DNA of 64,000 nucleotides, from positions 1 through 64,000 of the forward strand of contig JALHRD010000021.1 of assembly GCA_022841625.1 (NCBI GenBank), read 5' to 3'. Positions 8,108-17,388 of the stretch are shown piece after piece. The translations under genes were made by a program, and so were the position numbers. How positions within the stretch are numbered: position 1 is the stretch's first letter; each line of letters begins with the position of its first letter. Below the pieces are notes generated by a model that made no database searches, was not told the DNA's origin, and saw only the letters and a list, made by a program, of their open reading frames with translations. Origin of the DNA: Xanthobacteraceae bacterium. Lineage in GTDB: Bacteria > Pseudomonadota > Alphaproteobacteria > Rhizobiales > Xanthobacteraceae.

Positions 8108-8806
8108 TCAAGCGAGGGCGATCCGGCCTTCCGCCGCTGCGACATAATATTCCCAGGCCCGCACCGGCTCATGCACGCGGTCATCGCCATGGCGACGGGC
8201 GGCGCCTTGCGCGGAATAGAATTGCGGCGCAAGGCCCGCAGCCTGGGCGCGCAATTGCAGCTCCGCGGTTTCCTCCAGGAACAATGCTTGTACGCAGGCA
8301 TGCGGCACCGACTGGCCGACCGCTAGCATGCCGTTGGATTGCAGGATCACGGCCTCACCGCCGCCGAGCACGGTGGCAACGCCATCCGCCATCTCGCCGG
8401 CGGTGATCAGATAGGGTTCGCGGAACACCGGCACTTCGGCGCCGAGATTGGCGCCGAAACCATGCGCGACCTTGAGCGCCGCGCCGGCGCAGGCATAGGC
8501 CGCGACATTGCGCGGATGGCCGCGCGCAATCGCCGCCACCTCGGGACGGCGGCGGTAAACCGCAAGATGCATCGGCACTTCGAGCGGCGGCCTGCCCTGC
8601 CCGGCTACTTGGCGGCCGTCGAGGTCGAGCTCGACCAGCTCGGCTTCCGTCACCAGAGCGAGCGCGCGACGCGGCGTAATCAAGACGCGCTCCGCGCCGA
8701 TGCGGGCGCTAACATGCCCGAAGCCCTCGACGATCCGGAAAAAGCTGAGCACGCGGCACGCCGCCAGCACTTCACCGCGCAGCTCGGAAGTGGACGCAAA
8801 CGGCAT
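8108..8806 (-). CDS. Class II aldolase/adducin-family protein with altered metal site
   Basis: A 232-residue protein started at MPFASTSELRGEVLAACRVL; GGAGG precedes this ATG, which also clears the deacetylase stop at 8830. The fold is recognisable from GHVSARI, PLEVPMHLAVYRRRPEVAAI and LGGGEAVILQSNGMLAVGQS. In L-fuculose-phosphate-type aldolases zinc is held by a HxH pair and a later His in (N/H)HG. Here the positions read RGH and SNG, so two of three ligands appear replaced; the catalytic Glu of the PLE motif is kept. It may be a decarboxylase or lyase with a changed mechanism. It is co-directional with the deacetylase gene, 23 bp apart. Confidence 0.8.
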   Translation of the reverse strand: MPFASTSELRGEVLAACRVLSFFRIVEGFGHVSARIGAERVLITPRRALALVTEAELVELDLDGRQVAGQGRPPLEVPMHLAVYRRRPEVAAIARGHPRNVAAYACAGAALKVAHGFGANLGAEVPVFREPYLITAGEMADGVATVLGGGEAVILQSNGMLAVGQSVPHACVQALFLEETAELQLRAQAAGLAPQFYSAQGAARRHGDDRVHEPVRAWEYYVAAAEGRIALA

Positions 8807-8829
8807 CGACGCCTCCGTCGGTTGGTGAC

Positions 8830-9687
8830 CTAGACCGGCTTGATGAGACGGCGCGGATGGGTATCCGCGCCACGCTGAGTATCCATCACCCATTGCGCGA
8901 CCGCGCCGAACGAGGTGAACCAGACATCGTCGTGCCGGCGCATATAGGCGAAGAGTTTTTCATATACCGCCGTGATCATCGGCCGGCCGCCAAAGTGACA
9001 ATGCATCGACAGCGCCAGAAAAGCCGGCGGCTCGCGTTCGCGCAGATAATCGAACGTCTCTTTGTAGACATCCCAGATATCCTGCGGGCTTGAACGGATC
9101 ACGCGGTTGTCGGTGAAGTCACTGCCCGGAATCTGCACAATCGGGCCGGCCTCGGTTTCGACCAGGCTCGGCAGGTCGGTATCGCGGGCGTCGCCATGCC
9201 ACAGCAGCTTGTCGGCGGCGAGAAACCCGCGGGTGTGAGCGCTGAACGCGGTCACCGGACTGATCCAACCGAGTGGCCGGCGGCCGGTCGCGGTTTCGAG
9301 GATCGCAAGCGATCGGCGGATGCAAGCCTGTTCTTCCGCCGGCTCAAGCGCGGTCAGGAGTTGGTCTTGCAGATAGCCATGACCGGCGACGTCATGGCCG
9401 TGTTCGACAATGGCCGTGACCGCCTCCGGGAAAATCTCCGCGCAACGCGCATTGACGCAGAACGTGCCGCGGATGCCGTGCCGGTTGAGCAGCGCGATAA
9501 TTCGCCAGACCCCGACTTTGCCGCCATAACTGCCCCAGGCAATGCCGCTGTGATCGATCGTGCCGGCCTTGGGCGAGGCCTGCACGCCATAAGGCGGCGC
9601 TTTGCCCTCCGACCAGGTTTCCAACATGGCGTTGACGGTCACCGCGATGCGTTTGCCGTCAGGCCAAGCAAAGGCGCGCTCACTCAT
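8830..9687 (-). CDS. Polysaccharide deacetylase / PuuE-like hydrolase
   Basis: A 285-residue NodB-homology protein with no signal peptide, hence cytoplasmic. It has RGTFCVNARCAEIFPEAVTA and EHGHDVAGHGYLQDQLL (the H-x-x-x-H-like metal motif region), then GRRPLGWISPVTAFS and a C-terminal FLALSMHCHFGGRP carrying metal/catalytic His. This resembles the branch that includes PuuE allantoinase-like and peptidoglycan-deacetylase-like enzymes acting on small C-N bonds. Placement with an aldolase-like gene 23 bp downstream suggests a small catabolic unit. The true substrate is unknown. Confidence 0.8.
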   Translation of the reverse strand: MSERAFAWPDGKRIAVTVNAMLETWSEGKAPPYGVQASPKAGTIDHSGIAWGSYGGKVGVWRIIALLNRHGIRGTFCVNARCAEIFPEAVTAIVEHGHDVAGHGYLQDQLLTALEPAEEQACIRRSLAILETATGRRPLGWISPVTAFSAHTRGFLAADKLLWHGDARDTDLPSLVETEAGPIVQIPGSDFTDNRVIRSSPQDIWDVYKETFDYLREREPPAFLALSMHCHFGGRPMITAVYEKLFAYMRRHDDVWFTSFGAVAQWVMDTQRGADTHPRRLIKPV

Positions 9688-9803
9688 TATTTGCCATCCC
9701 CGATCTCCCGCGGATTTTCATCGGTCACCGCCGCCGCCGCGTCAAGCGGGGCCGCAATCCTGTGACCTACGATACGATCTGCCATGCATTGATCGCGTCC
9801 CCG

Positions 9804-9971
9804 CTAGTGGAGTGGATTTGACATTCGCTACCCACCTGGCAGCAAGCACACGATGCGAATGTCAAATCCAAAACTCCACTAGCAGCCTATACTTGCTAGT
9901 GGTCCTTTGATTCTAACATTCGCAAAATCGCCCGCGGAAACGGGATGCGAATGTTAGAATCGGACCACTAG
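9804..9971. repeat. 168-bp double-palindrome module, right copy (inverted)
   Basis: Hairpin B (9804-9882) then hairpin A (9896-9971), the reverse-complement order of the module at 4843-5010. Both copies are exactly 168 bp from CTAG to CTAG and share the spacer AGCAGCCTATACTTG. It sits between divergent genes (deacetylase leftwards, small secreted protein rightwards), so it cannot be simply a transcription terminator. The 317-bp gap 9688-10004 otherwise holds nothing that I recognise. Confidence 0.85.
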
Positions 9972-10004
9972 CTTTCCTCAATCGAATCTGCCGAAGATGG
10001 CGTC

Positions 10005-10298
10005 ATGAGACGAATGATGGCATCGCTGTGCATCTGCTGGCTCGCCTGGTGCGGCGCGCCACGGTCGAACACCGTGCCGCTGGCGATCGGCATGACGCCC
10101 GATCAGGCCTCGGCCGCGCTGGGACTGCCGCTGATCTATCATTCCGGCCGGCCCAATGCGGCGATCTACATCGCTGCGGGCCCCGCCGGAATTCCCGGTT
10201 TTTATCCGGTCGACCACGGCATCGCCCTGCAGTTTCGCCGCGGCCGGCTGAGCGGTTGGAAGAAGGACTGGCAATTGCGCCAGCCGGGGCCATTCTGA
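10005..10298 (+). CDS. Small exported hypothetical protein
   Basis: A 97-residue ORF with a short hydrophobic N-terminus ([16 protein letters not shown]) that may be a signal or lipoprotein peptide. The mature part has [17 protein letters not shown], which loosely recalls SmpA/OmlA-type outer-membrane small proteins, but the match is not strong enough to name it. It ends 4 bp before the flavin monooxygenase gene, so the two are probably co-transcribed. Confidence 0.6.
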   Translation: MRRMMASLCICWLAWCGAPRSNTVPLAIGMTPDQASAALGLPLIYHSGRPNAAIYIAAGPAGIPGFYPVDHGIALQFRRGRLSGWKKDWQLRQPGPF

Positions 10299-10302
10299 TC
10301 GA

Positions 10303-11331
10303 ATGGCCGCGCCGCATATCCCACTATCGATCCTCGATTTGTCGCCGGTGTCGGCCGGTTCGTCCGGCGCGACCGCGCTACGCAATTCAATCGACCTCGC
10401 CAAGCACGCCGAGCAGCTCGGTTACCATCGCTATTGGGTCGCGGAACATCACAATCTGCCATCGGTTGCGAGTTCCGCGCCCGAGATCATGATCGGCCAG
10501 ATCGCAGCGGCAACCACGCGGATTCGCGTCGGCTCCGGCGGCGTCATGCTGCCCAATCATGCGCCGCTGATGGTGGCGGAGCGGTTCAAGGTGCTGGAAG
10601 CGCTGTTTCCTGGACGCATCGATCTCGGGCTCGGCCGCGCGCCCGGCACCGATCCCGTCACGTCTTATGCATTGCGCCGCCGCCAGCAGGTGGAGACCGA
10701 AGACGATTTCCTTGAGCGCTTTCAGGAACTGATCCTGTTCGAGAGCAATGCCTATCCGGAGGGCCATCCGTTTCGCAACGTCCGTGCCATGCCGGCCGAT
10801 ATTGCGTTGCCGCCGATCTGGCTGCTCGGGTCAAGCGGCTATAGCGCGCAGCTGGCCGGAATGGTCGGCGCCGGCTTTTCCTTTGCGCATCATTTTTCCG
10901 ATTATGACGCGGCGACGGCGATGCTGAGTTATCGCGCGCATTTCCGGCCGTCGCAGGCGCGCGACCAGCCCTATGCCATGCTTGCGGTGGCGGCGGTGTG
11001 CGCCGACAGCGATGTGGAAGCCGATCGGCTGGCGACCACGCTCGACCTCAATTGGGTGCGCCGTGCGCGCGGCGAATATGAGCCGCTGGCAAGCCCCGAG
11101 GACGCGTCGAGCTTTCCTTACACGCCGGTTGATCGCGAGCGGATCCGCCACCGGCGCGCACGGCTGTTCACTGGCACGCCGCAATCCATTCTGGCGAAGC
11201 TTGCGCCGCTGATCGATGCGACCAAGGCCGACGAGGTGATGGTGACGACAATGACCTTCGATCACCCGGCGCGGCGGCACTCCTATGCGCTGCTCGCCGG
11301 CGTATTCGACCTCGCCGGTCGACAAAAATAA
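10303..11331 (+). CDS. LLM-class flavin-dependent oxidoreductase (luciferase-like)
   Basis: A 342-residue luciferase-fold monooxygenase. Typical blocks are [53 protein letters not shown] and [15 protein letters not shown], the MsnO8/YhbW subgroup. It uses reduced flavin and oxygen; the substrate is unknown. A strong hairpin follows the stop directly. It overlaps no gene and is probably co-transcribed with the small exported protein 4 bp upstream. Confidence 0.9.
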   Translation: MAAPHIPLSILDLSPVSAGSSGATALRNSIDLAKHAEQLGYHRYWVAEHHNLPSVASSAPEIMIGQIAAATTRIRVGSGGVMLPNHAPLMVAERFKVLEALFPGRIDLGLGRAPGTDPVTSYALRRRQQVETEDDFLERFQELILFESNAYPEGHPFRNVRAMPADIALPPIWLLGSSGYSAQLAGMVGAGFSFAHHFSDYDAATAMLSYRAHFRPSQARDQPYAMLAVAAVCADSDVEADRLATTLDLNWVRRARGEYEPLASPEDASSFPYTPVDRERIRHRRARLFTGTPQSILAKLAPLIDATKADEVMVTTMTFDHPARRHSYALLAGVFDLAGRQK

Positions 11332-11357
11332 GGAGCCCCGAACAATGCCGGGGCTCC
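11332..11357. terminator. Bidirectional intrinsic terminator
   Basis: A GC-rich hairpin GGAGCCCCG-AACAATGC-CGGGGCTCC lies between the convergent flavin monooxygenase and His-rich genes. On the minus strand it is followed by TTATTTTTG, and on the plus strand by a weaker T-rich stretch, so it can end transcription from both sides. Confidence 0.8.
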
Positions 11358-11392
11358 AGTCTTTGATTGCTCTTGCTTGTTCTTGTTAGGTG

Positions 11393-11914
11393 TTACTGCG
11401 CGGGCGGAGCAAGCTCGGCGGCCCGAGCCGGCGGGTTCACTGCGGACTCATTGGTGCACACGTCACGGAACAGGACGGCGCCGGTCGGCAGGTATTCCTT
11501 CACCAGGCAGGTGCAGCTTGAAGCGACCGGGCGAGGCGTGACAATCGGAGCCACTGGGTAGGCCGCATAGTGGCGCCAATGCCAGTGAACATGCCGGTGG
11601 CAGTGGTGATGGAAGTGACCGCCATGCCGGAAACAGTGCCGATGGCCATGCCAGTGGCGGTGGTGGTGATGAGCATGCCGGTGGTGATGATGGTGGTGAC
11701 CATGATGGTGGCGGTGGTGAGCGTGATGGTGGCGGTGGTGACCGTGATTATGGATATGACGGTGCATTTGATGATGACCGCCGTGGCCGCCGGCACGATG
11801 ACCGCCGCCGTGGCCGCCGCGATGCGGATTTGCATCGGCAACGGAAGAGACGAGCGTCGCCACGCCAATGACGGCGGAGCCAACGAGAGCGAGGACTGCA
11901 GAACGGTTGAACAT
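11393..11914 (-). CDS. Exported histidine-rich protein, probable metal binder
   Basis: A 173-residue protein started at MFNRSAVLALVGSAVIG, which gives a good signal peptide ending near SVADANP. The mature N-terminal half is low-complexity with dense His runs (HHHAHHRHHHGHHHHHHRHA), Gly and Arg, followed by a short domain with two close cysteines (SCTCLVKEYLPTGAVLFRDVC). Such proteins usually bind nickel, zinc, cobalt or copper in the periplasm. No metal-transport gene is adjacent. The upstream extension to 12082 is rejected because the signal peptide would be internal. Confidence 0.8.
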   Translation of the reverse strand: MFNRSAVLALVGSAVIGVATLVSSVADANPHRGGHGGGHRAGGHGGHHQMHRHIHNHGHHRHHHAHHRHHHGHHHHHHRHAHHHHRHWHGHRHCFRHGGHFHHHCHRHVHWHWRHYAAYPVAPIVTPRPVASSCTCLVKEYLPTGAVLFRDVCTNESAVNPPARAAELAPPAQ

Positions 11915-12160
11915 GGCTATAAACCTTTGGGCTTGAGTTGAGCCATCCGAGCATTGGTCGGTCGAACCCCGCGCCAGGTTCAAGCAATTGATTTCCGCCG
12001 ATTTTTCGTTCATCAGACATTCATCGATGGAGCAATGATGTGGCAGGCCGGCGCCAATGCCGGATTGCAATTGTTCGCGCAACGTCGTGAAATTGGCCGA
12101 AACGCGCGTGTTTCGGGCCCATCCAAGGATCGTCAGCCAGTAGCTTCAAAGGAGGTTAAT

Positions 12161-12835
12161 TTGGGTAAGCACTTCACACTGACCGCCGCCGACAGCCATC
12201 AACTAGGCGCCTATCGCGCCGACCCTGCGGGCCCATCGAAGGGCGGCGTGGTGGTCATCCAGGAGATTTTTGGCGTCAACCAACACATCCGCGCGGTTTG
12301 CGACCGGCTCGCGGGCGAAGGCTATACCGCCGTCGCGCCGGCGCTGTTCGATCGCACGCAAAAGGATTTCCAGTGCGGCTATACGCCGGACGAGATCGCC
12401 AATGCGCGCAAGTTCGTCGCCAATCCGAATTGGGACGCGATGCTCAAGGACACGCAGGCGGCGATCAACGAACTCAAGAAGGAGGGGCCGGTCGCGATCG
12501 TGGGCTTCTGCATGGGCGGCAGCATCGCATTCCTGGCCGCGACACGCCTGAGCGGAGTCTCATGCGCGGTCGCCTATTACGGCGGACAGATTGCGAAGTT
12601 CGCCGACGAAAAGCCCAAGGTGCCGATGCAAATGCACTTCGGCGAGAAGGACCAGGGCATCCCAATGACGGATGTCGAGGCGATCAAATCGAAGCGGACG
12701 GAAAGCGAAATCTACGTCTATCCGGACGCGCCCCATGGTTTCCATTGTGACGAGCGCGGCAGCTACCATGAAGCATCGTCAAAGGCCGCCTGGCCGCGCT
12801 TCACGGACTTTCTGAAAAAACATCTGAAGAAGTAA
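12161..12835 (+). CDS. Dienelactone hydrolase family protein (TTG start)
   Basis: A 224-residue alpha/beta hydrolase. The start is TTG at 12161, preceded by AAAGGAGG with 5-nt spacing, so the longer upstream frame is rejected. The catalytic triad is visible: C117 in VGFCMGG, D164 in GEKDQGIP and H192 in PHGF; E35 in IQEIFG is also conserved. The family hydrolyses dienelactone to maleylacetate in chlorocatechol breakdown, though many chromosomal copies have other ester substrates. It is divergent from the His-rich gene and followed by a palindromic repeat. Confidence 0.9.
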   Translation: MGKHFTLTAADSHQLGAYRADPAGPSKGGVVVIQEIFGVNQHIRAVCDRLAGEGYTAVAPALFDRTQKDFQCGYTPDEIANARKFVANPNWDAMLKDTQAAINELKKEGPVAIVGFCMGGSIAFLAATRLSGVSCAVAYYGGQIAKFADEKPKVPMQMHFGEKDQGIPMTDVEAIKSKRTESEIYVYPDAPHGFHCDERGSYHEASSKAAWPRFTDFLKKHLKK

Positions 12836-12841
12836 GTCAGC

Positions 12842-12943
12842 CTAGACCATGATCCGATTCGATTGAATCGGATCATGGTCTAGCTTCATTGCTTGAGCAT
12901 GATCTTTTCCGAAAGCCGGTTCCCACTTTCCGCGATCATGCTC
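12842..12943. repeat. Paired palindromes, CTAG-ended and GAGCATGATC type (left copy)
   Basis: The first palindrome (12842-12883) is perfect: a 19-bp stem CTAGACCATGATCCGATTC with loop GATT, both ends being CTAG. The second (12895-12943) is the GAGCATGATC...GATCATGCTC element with inner CCGAAAGCCGGTTCCCACTTTC. I recall the latter as a very common intergenic repeat of Hyphomicrobiales. The same pair occurs in inverted order at 37591-37692. Confidence 0.88.
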
Positions 12944-13004
12944 TAACAGCCAATGTCCCGGGCTCGCGGCCCACGCCGCGCCCGGGATTTTTTGCACGAC
13001 CGCG

Positions 13005-13532
13005 CTACTCCTTGCCCGCCGATTTGGCCGGTTCCGATATCCGGTCAGCGATCACGACCGCCAGCAACGAACCCAGAAACAGAACGTGGATGCCGACCAG
13101 CCAGGCGAGCTTGACGTGGTCGGGCGAGCCGCCGCTTTGTTCGATGTTCATAAAGGCTTTCAGCACTTGGATTGCCGAGATCGCGACGATCGAGGTCATC
13201 AGCTTCTGCTTGAGACCGCCGAAATCGACCTTGGTCATCCAGTCGGGACGGGTGTAGCCGCCCGCTTCAAACTTCGACACGAAATTCTCATAACCCGAAA
13301 AAATAACGATCAGCACCAGATTGGCGGTGAAGGTGAGATCAATCAGGCTCAAGATGCCGAGGATGACATCGGATTCGGTTGCGGTGGGCATTTTGACGAC
13401 AAAGTGCAGCAGCTCGCGGCCGAAGTGAAACAGCATCAGCAACAGACAAAACGCCAGTCCGAGATAAAACGGCGCCAATGTCCAACGGCTCTGGAACAAA
13501 ATGGCTTCGATGATGCGCTCAAATCTTGGCAT
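13005..13532 (-). CDS. UPF0114/YqhA (TIGR00645) membrane protein
   Basis: A 175-residue inner-membrane protein with about four hydrophobic segments (for example WTLAPFYLGLAFCLLLMLFH, TANLVLIVIFSGYENF, GIHVLFLGSLLAVVIADRI). FSGYENFVSKFE and KVDFGGLKQKLMTSIVAISA are hallmarks of the TIGR00645/YqhA family. The function is not established; length matches the family. It stands alone, about 120 bp from msrA on the same strand. Confidence 0.88.
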   Translation of the reverse strand: MPRFERIIEAILFQSRWTLAPFYLGLAFCLLLMLFHFGRELLHFVVKMPTATESDVILGILSLIDLTFTANLVLIVIFSGYENFVSKFEAGGYTRPDWMTKVDFGGLKQKLMTSIVAISAIQVLKAFMNIEQSGGSPDHVKLAWLVGIHVLFLGSLLAVVIADRISEPAKSAGKE

Positions 13533-13650
13533 GGCCCGTCCCCCGCTTGATCGTTATCAATAATAGCAGCGTCCCGAGAATTTTACTGCCAGCCGCGCGA
13601 GAGGCGCGGCGCGCGGCCCCCGAAGGATCGCGGGTAACGCAATAATGGTG

Positions 13651-14310
13651 CTAGGTCAGTTTGACCGCGGTCCCGATCGGGCAACTCACACCGGTGCCGC
13701 CGAGGCCACAATAACCCATCGGATTCTTTGCCAAATACTGCTGATGATAGTCCTCGGCAAAATAGAACGGCGGGGCGTCGAGGATTTCCGTCGTAATGGC
13801 GTCAAAGCCACCGCCTCGCAACGCATTCTCATACATCGTCTTAGACGCCTGCGCGGCTTGGCGTTGCGCCGCATTGGCCACATAGATGCCGGATCGATAT
13901 TGGGTGCCGACATCATTGCCTTGCCGCATCCCCTGAGTCGGATCGTGGCTTTCCCAAAAGGTCTTAAGCAATCGCTCAAAGGCAATGCGCTTGGGGTCAA
14001 ACACCACGAGCACGACCTCGTTGTGACCGGTCTGACCCGAGCAGACCTCCTCATAAGTCGGGTTGGGCGTGAGGCCGGCGGCGTAGCCGACCGCCGTCAC
14101 ATGAATACCGTCGCCCAATTCCCAAAACTTGCGCTCGGCGCCCCAGAAGCAGCCCATGCCGAACATTACGCTCTCTGACCCCACCGGATACGGGCCCTTC
14201 AGCGCATTCTGATTGATGAAATGCTTGGCCGCCGTCGGTATCGGCGTCGACCGTCCTGGCAGAGCCTCGGCGGCGGATGGCATGGCTGGCTTCTTGCGGA
14301 GCATGAACAT
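13651..14310 (-). CDS. msrA: Peptide methionine sulfoxide reductase A
   Basis: A 219-residue enzyme that reduces methionine-S-sulfoxide in proteins. The active-site motif [13 protein letters not shown] places the catalytic Cys at about residue 54; [20 protein letters not shown] and the C-terminal [15 protein letters not shown] carry further family blocks and the likely resolving Cys. The start is set at MFMLRKKP with GGGAGG upstream. The extension of about 30 residues before it is typical of the longer alphaproteobacterial form. Confidence 0.93.
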   Translation of the reverse strand: MFMLRKKPAMPSAAEALPGRSTPIPTAAKHFINQNALKGPYPVGSESVMFGMGCFWGAERKFWELGDGIHVTAVGYAAGLTPNPTYEEVCSGQTGHNEVVLVVFDPKRIAFERLLKTFWESHDPTQGMRQGNDVGTQYRSGIYVANAAQRQAAQASKTMYENALRGGGFDAITTEILDAPPFYFAEDYHQQYLAKNPMGYCGLGGTGVSCPIGTAVKLT

Positions 14311-14457
14311 GACGTCTGGACCTCCCGGACCGGCGTGATTGTACCGGAAATATAGGCCAACCGGGGCGGTTGCGCAGGGGTATCGCACCACTGGCAACGC
14401 CCCGGAACGATCACACTGCCGCGAGATCCCGACCGCCGGCGCGCTAAATTCCCTTTA

Positions 14458-14772
14458 TTAGCGGGCGTAGCCGATCAGAGGGCGACGCTTGCGGCCGAGC
14501 ACCAAGAGAAGTGTGCCGACAATGACCAATATCACGCACATTGGCGCATCGAGAATGCCGCTGGCGAGCGGATCCCAAAGCCATGTCGCCAGCCCTTCGA
14601 GCGCTGGCCTCACCTGGGCGAGGCTGCTCTCATGGAACGTCGCCCACACCTCGGCGACCTTGGTCACATACCAGCGCTGATCCGCAATCGACTTGGTCCC
14701 GTCATAGACAAAGAAGACGAAAGCCGACGCCAGTAATATGAGGCCGACAAACCGCAATAGGAACCGGATCAT
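14458..14772 (-). CDS. Small two-helix membrane protein, unknown
   Basis: A 104-residue protein when started at MIRFLLRFVGL. It has an N-terminal membrane segment (FLLRFVGLILLASAFVFFVY), a soluble middle of about 45 residues, and a C-terminal segment (MCVILVIVGTLLLVLG) followed by a positive tail RKRRP. No family is recognised. It is divergent from the malic enzyme gene. Confidence 0.65.
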   Translation of the reverse strand: MIRFLLRFVGLILLASAFVFFVYDGTKSIADQRWYVTKVAEVWATFHESSLAQVRPALEGLATWLWDPLASGILDAPMCVILVIVGTLLLVLGRKRRPLIGYAR

Positions 14773-15001
14773 TGGATTGTCACTGTGGTGCCCGAAAGTC
14801 TTAAGGATTACTCCGGTCGCGCGGCCCATTCAATGCGCTCCAGGGTACAAATTCGAAGGTTGGCGCATCACATTCGCGTCGCGAACGGCTAAATCGCATA
14901 CAATGTCCCGGCTGCCTTGAGGTAACGGCATCCAATCCGCTAGTTTGCCCGAACCGGCCGCCGCATGTTGCGTCTGGTGGGGGCTCAGAAGAGGCAACAA
15001 A

Positions 15002-17281
15002 ATGTCAGGCAAGGGCGGCGGCCATCGGGGTCGCCCAGTATTTACCGACCAGGAAGCGCTGCTGTTTCACAGCCAGGGCCGCCCAGGCAAGCTTGAAGTC
15101 GTCGCGACCAAACCCATGGCAACGCAGCGCGACTTGTCGCTGGCCTATTCGCCCGGCGTCGCCATACCAGTGCTGGCGATCGCAGCGGACGAAAGCAAGG
15201 CATACGACTACACCACCAAAGGCAATTTCGTCGCCGTCATTACCAATGGCACCGCTATTCTCGGCCTGGGCAACCTGGGCGCACTGGCCGCCAAGCCGGT
15301 GATGGAAGGCAAGGCGGTGCTGTTCAAGCGTTTCGCCGACATCGATTCAATCGATTTGGAAGTATCGAGCGAAGACCCGGACGAAATCATCAATTGCATC
15401 AAACTCCTCGGCAAAGGCTGGGGCGGCATCAATCTCGAAGACATCAGGGCGCCGGAGTGTTTCATCATTGAGCAGCGGCTGCGCGAGCTGCTCGACATCC
15501 CGGTCTTCCATGACGACCAGCACGGCACCGCGATTATCGCCGCCGCCGGCCTGCTCAATGCACTCCATCTCACTGGCCGCAACATCAAGACCACCAAGCT
15601 CGTTTGCAACGGCGCCGGCGCTGCCGGTATTGCCTGCCTCGAGCTGCTCAAGGCGATCGGCTTCGCGCCGCAGAACCTGATCCTGTGCGACACCAAGGGA
15701 GCGATCTACAAGGGCCGCACTGACGGCATGAACCAATGGAAATCGGCTTACGCGGTCGACACCAAAGCGCGCACGCTCGCCGACGCGTTTAAGGGCGCGG
15801 ACATCGCCTTCGGACTTTCGGCCAAGGGTGCATTTACCGCCGACATGATCAAGTCGATGGCGGCAAAGCCTATCATCTTCGCCATGGCCAATCCCGATCC
15901 CGAGATCACCGCGGAGGAGGTCGCCACAATCCGTGACGACGCCATCATGGCCACCGGACGATCGGACTATCCGAACCAGGTCAACAATGTGCTCGGCTTC
16001 CCCTACATCTTCCGCGGCGCGCTGGACGTGCGCGCAACCACCATCAACATGGAAATGAAGATCGCCGCGGCCCGCGCGCTTGCCGAACTGGCGCGCGAGG
16101 ACGTGCCGGACGAAGTCGCCGCCGCCTATGGCGCGCGGCCGAAATTTGGCCCCGACTATATCATTCCGGTGCCGTTCGATCCGCGCTTGATCTCGCACGT
16201 GCCACCGGCGGTCGCCAAAGCCGCCATGGATACCGGCGTGGCGCGCAAGCCGATTGTCGATATGGACGCCTACCGCGCGCAACTGCGTTCGCGGCGCGAT
16301 CCCGTCGCGGGCGTGCTTCAGCAAGTCTATGAGCGCCTGCGCCGACGGCCGCAGCGCGTCGTCTTCGCGGAGGGCGAGGAGGAACAGGTGATCCGCGCCG
16401 CGGCAAGCTTCGTCCAGCAGGGACTTGGCACCGCGCTGCTTGTCGGCCGTGAGAACCGCGTGCGGGAGACTGCCGCCCAACTTGGCGTCGAACTCGGCGA
16501 CAGCATCGAGATCATCAATGCCGCGCTGTCGCAACGCAATGCTTCCTACGCAGCCTATCTCTATGAACGGCTCCAGCGCCGTGGCTTTCTGCTGCGCGAC
16601 TGCCACCGGCTGATCAATCAGGACCGCAATCACTTCGCCGCCTGCATGGTGGCGCTGGGCGACGCCGACGCCATGGTGACCGGCGTTACGCGCAACTTCT
16701 CGGTTGCTCTCAATGACGTGCGCCGCTGCATCGACCCCAAGCCAGGCCACCGGATCATGGGCATATCCCTGGTGCTTGCGCGCGGGCGGACGGTGCTGGT
16801 CGCTGATACCGCTGTGAATGAAATGCCGGACGCGGAAGCCCTGGCCGATATCGCCGTCGAGGCCGCGGGCGTCGCCCGCCGGCTTGGCTACACGCCGCGG
16901 CTCGCGCTATTGGCATTCTCGACCTTCGGACATCCGCCGGGCGAGCGCGCTGCCCATGTTCAGAAGGCGGTGCAATTGCTCGATCAGCGGCGGGTCGATT
17001 TCGAATATGACGGCGACATGGCGGCCGACGTGGCGCTGAACATGGAAATGCGGGAGGCCTATCCGTTCTGCCGGCTGACCGAACCGGCCAATGTCTTGAT
17101 TATGCCGGCGTTCCACTCGGCGTCGATCTCCACAAAACTGCTGCAGGAACTCGGTGGCGCGACTGTGATCGGGCCGATCCTGGTCGGCCTCGACCGGCCG
17201 GTGCAGATCGTCCCGCTATCGGCCAACGATACGCAAATCGTCAACATGGCCGCATTGGCTGCATTTAATGTGAGCGGATGA
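15002..17281 (+). CDS. maeB: NADP-dependent malic enzyme with phosphotransacetylase-like domain
   Basis: A 759-residue enzyme converting malate to pyruvate and CO2. The N-terminal malic domain (LSLAYSPGVAIPVLAI; FHDDQHGTAIIAAAGLLNAL) and NAD(P) domain (KLVCNGAGAAGIACLELLKA) occupy about residues 1-430; the rest is a PTA-like regulatory domain (RRPQRVVFAEGEEEQVIRAA; VTGVTRNFSVALNDVRR). Length and domain order match the MaeB/TME type of rhizobia. The start is at MSGKGGGHRGRP with a purine-rich site upstream; the longer frame lacks support. Confidence 0.95.
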   Translation: MSGKGGGHRGRPVFTDQEALLFHSQGRPGKLEVVATKPMATQRDLSLAYSPGVAIPVLAIAADESKAYDYTTKGNFVAVITNGTAILGLGNLGALAAKPVMEGKAVLFKRFADIDSIDLEVSSEDPDEIINCIKLLGKGWGGINLEDIRAPECFIIEQRLRELLDIPVFHDDQHGTAIIAAAGLLNALHLTGRNIKTTKLVCNGAGAAGIACLELLKAIGFAPQNLILCDTKGAIYKGRTDGMNQWKSAYAVDTKARTLADAFKGADIAFGLSAKGAFTADMIKSMAAKPIIFAMANPDPEITAEEVATIRDDAIMATGRSDYPNQVNNVLGFPYIFRGALDVRATTINMEMKIAAARALAELAREDVPDEVAAAYGARPKFGPDYIIPVPFDPRLISHVPPAVAKAAMDTGVARKPIVDMDAYRAQLRSRRDPVAGVLQQVYERLRRRPQRVVFAEGEEEQVIRAAASFVQQGLGTALLVGRENRVRETAAQLGVELGDSIEIINAALSQRNASYAAYLYERLQRRGFLLRDCHRLINQDRNHFAACMVALGDADAMVTGVTRNFSVALNDVRRCIDPKPGHRIMGISLVLARGRTVLVADTAVNEMPDAEALADIAVEAAGVARRLGYTPRLALLAFSTFGHPPGERAAHVQKAVQLLDQRRVDFEYDGDMAADVALNMEMREAYPFCRLTEPANVLIMPAFHSASISTKLLQELGGATVIGPILVGLDRPVQIVPLSANDTQIVNMAALAAFNVSG

Positions 17282-17388
17282 GATCGCCGCCGGCAGCCAA
17301 CCGATGTTAAGTCGCACGACATTTGTTGACGCCACGGCGCGCTGAAGACACGACACCGAGACCCAAGGCCCAAAACTTCGGAGACGCC

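Noticed and set aside
4843-9971. Classical composite transposon
   Set aside because: The flanking modules carry no transposase and no transposase lies in the block.
15347-16750. Minus-strand ORF of 467 codons
   Set aside because: It is antisense to maeB, a complete and well-conserved gene.
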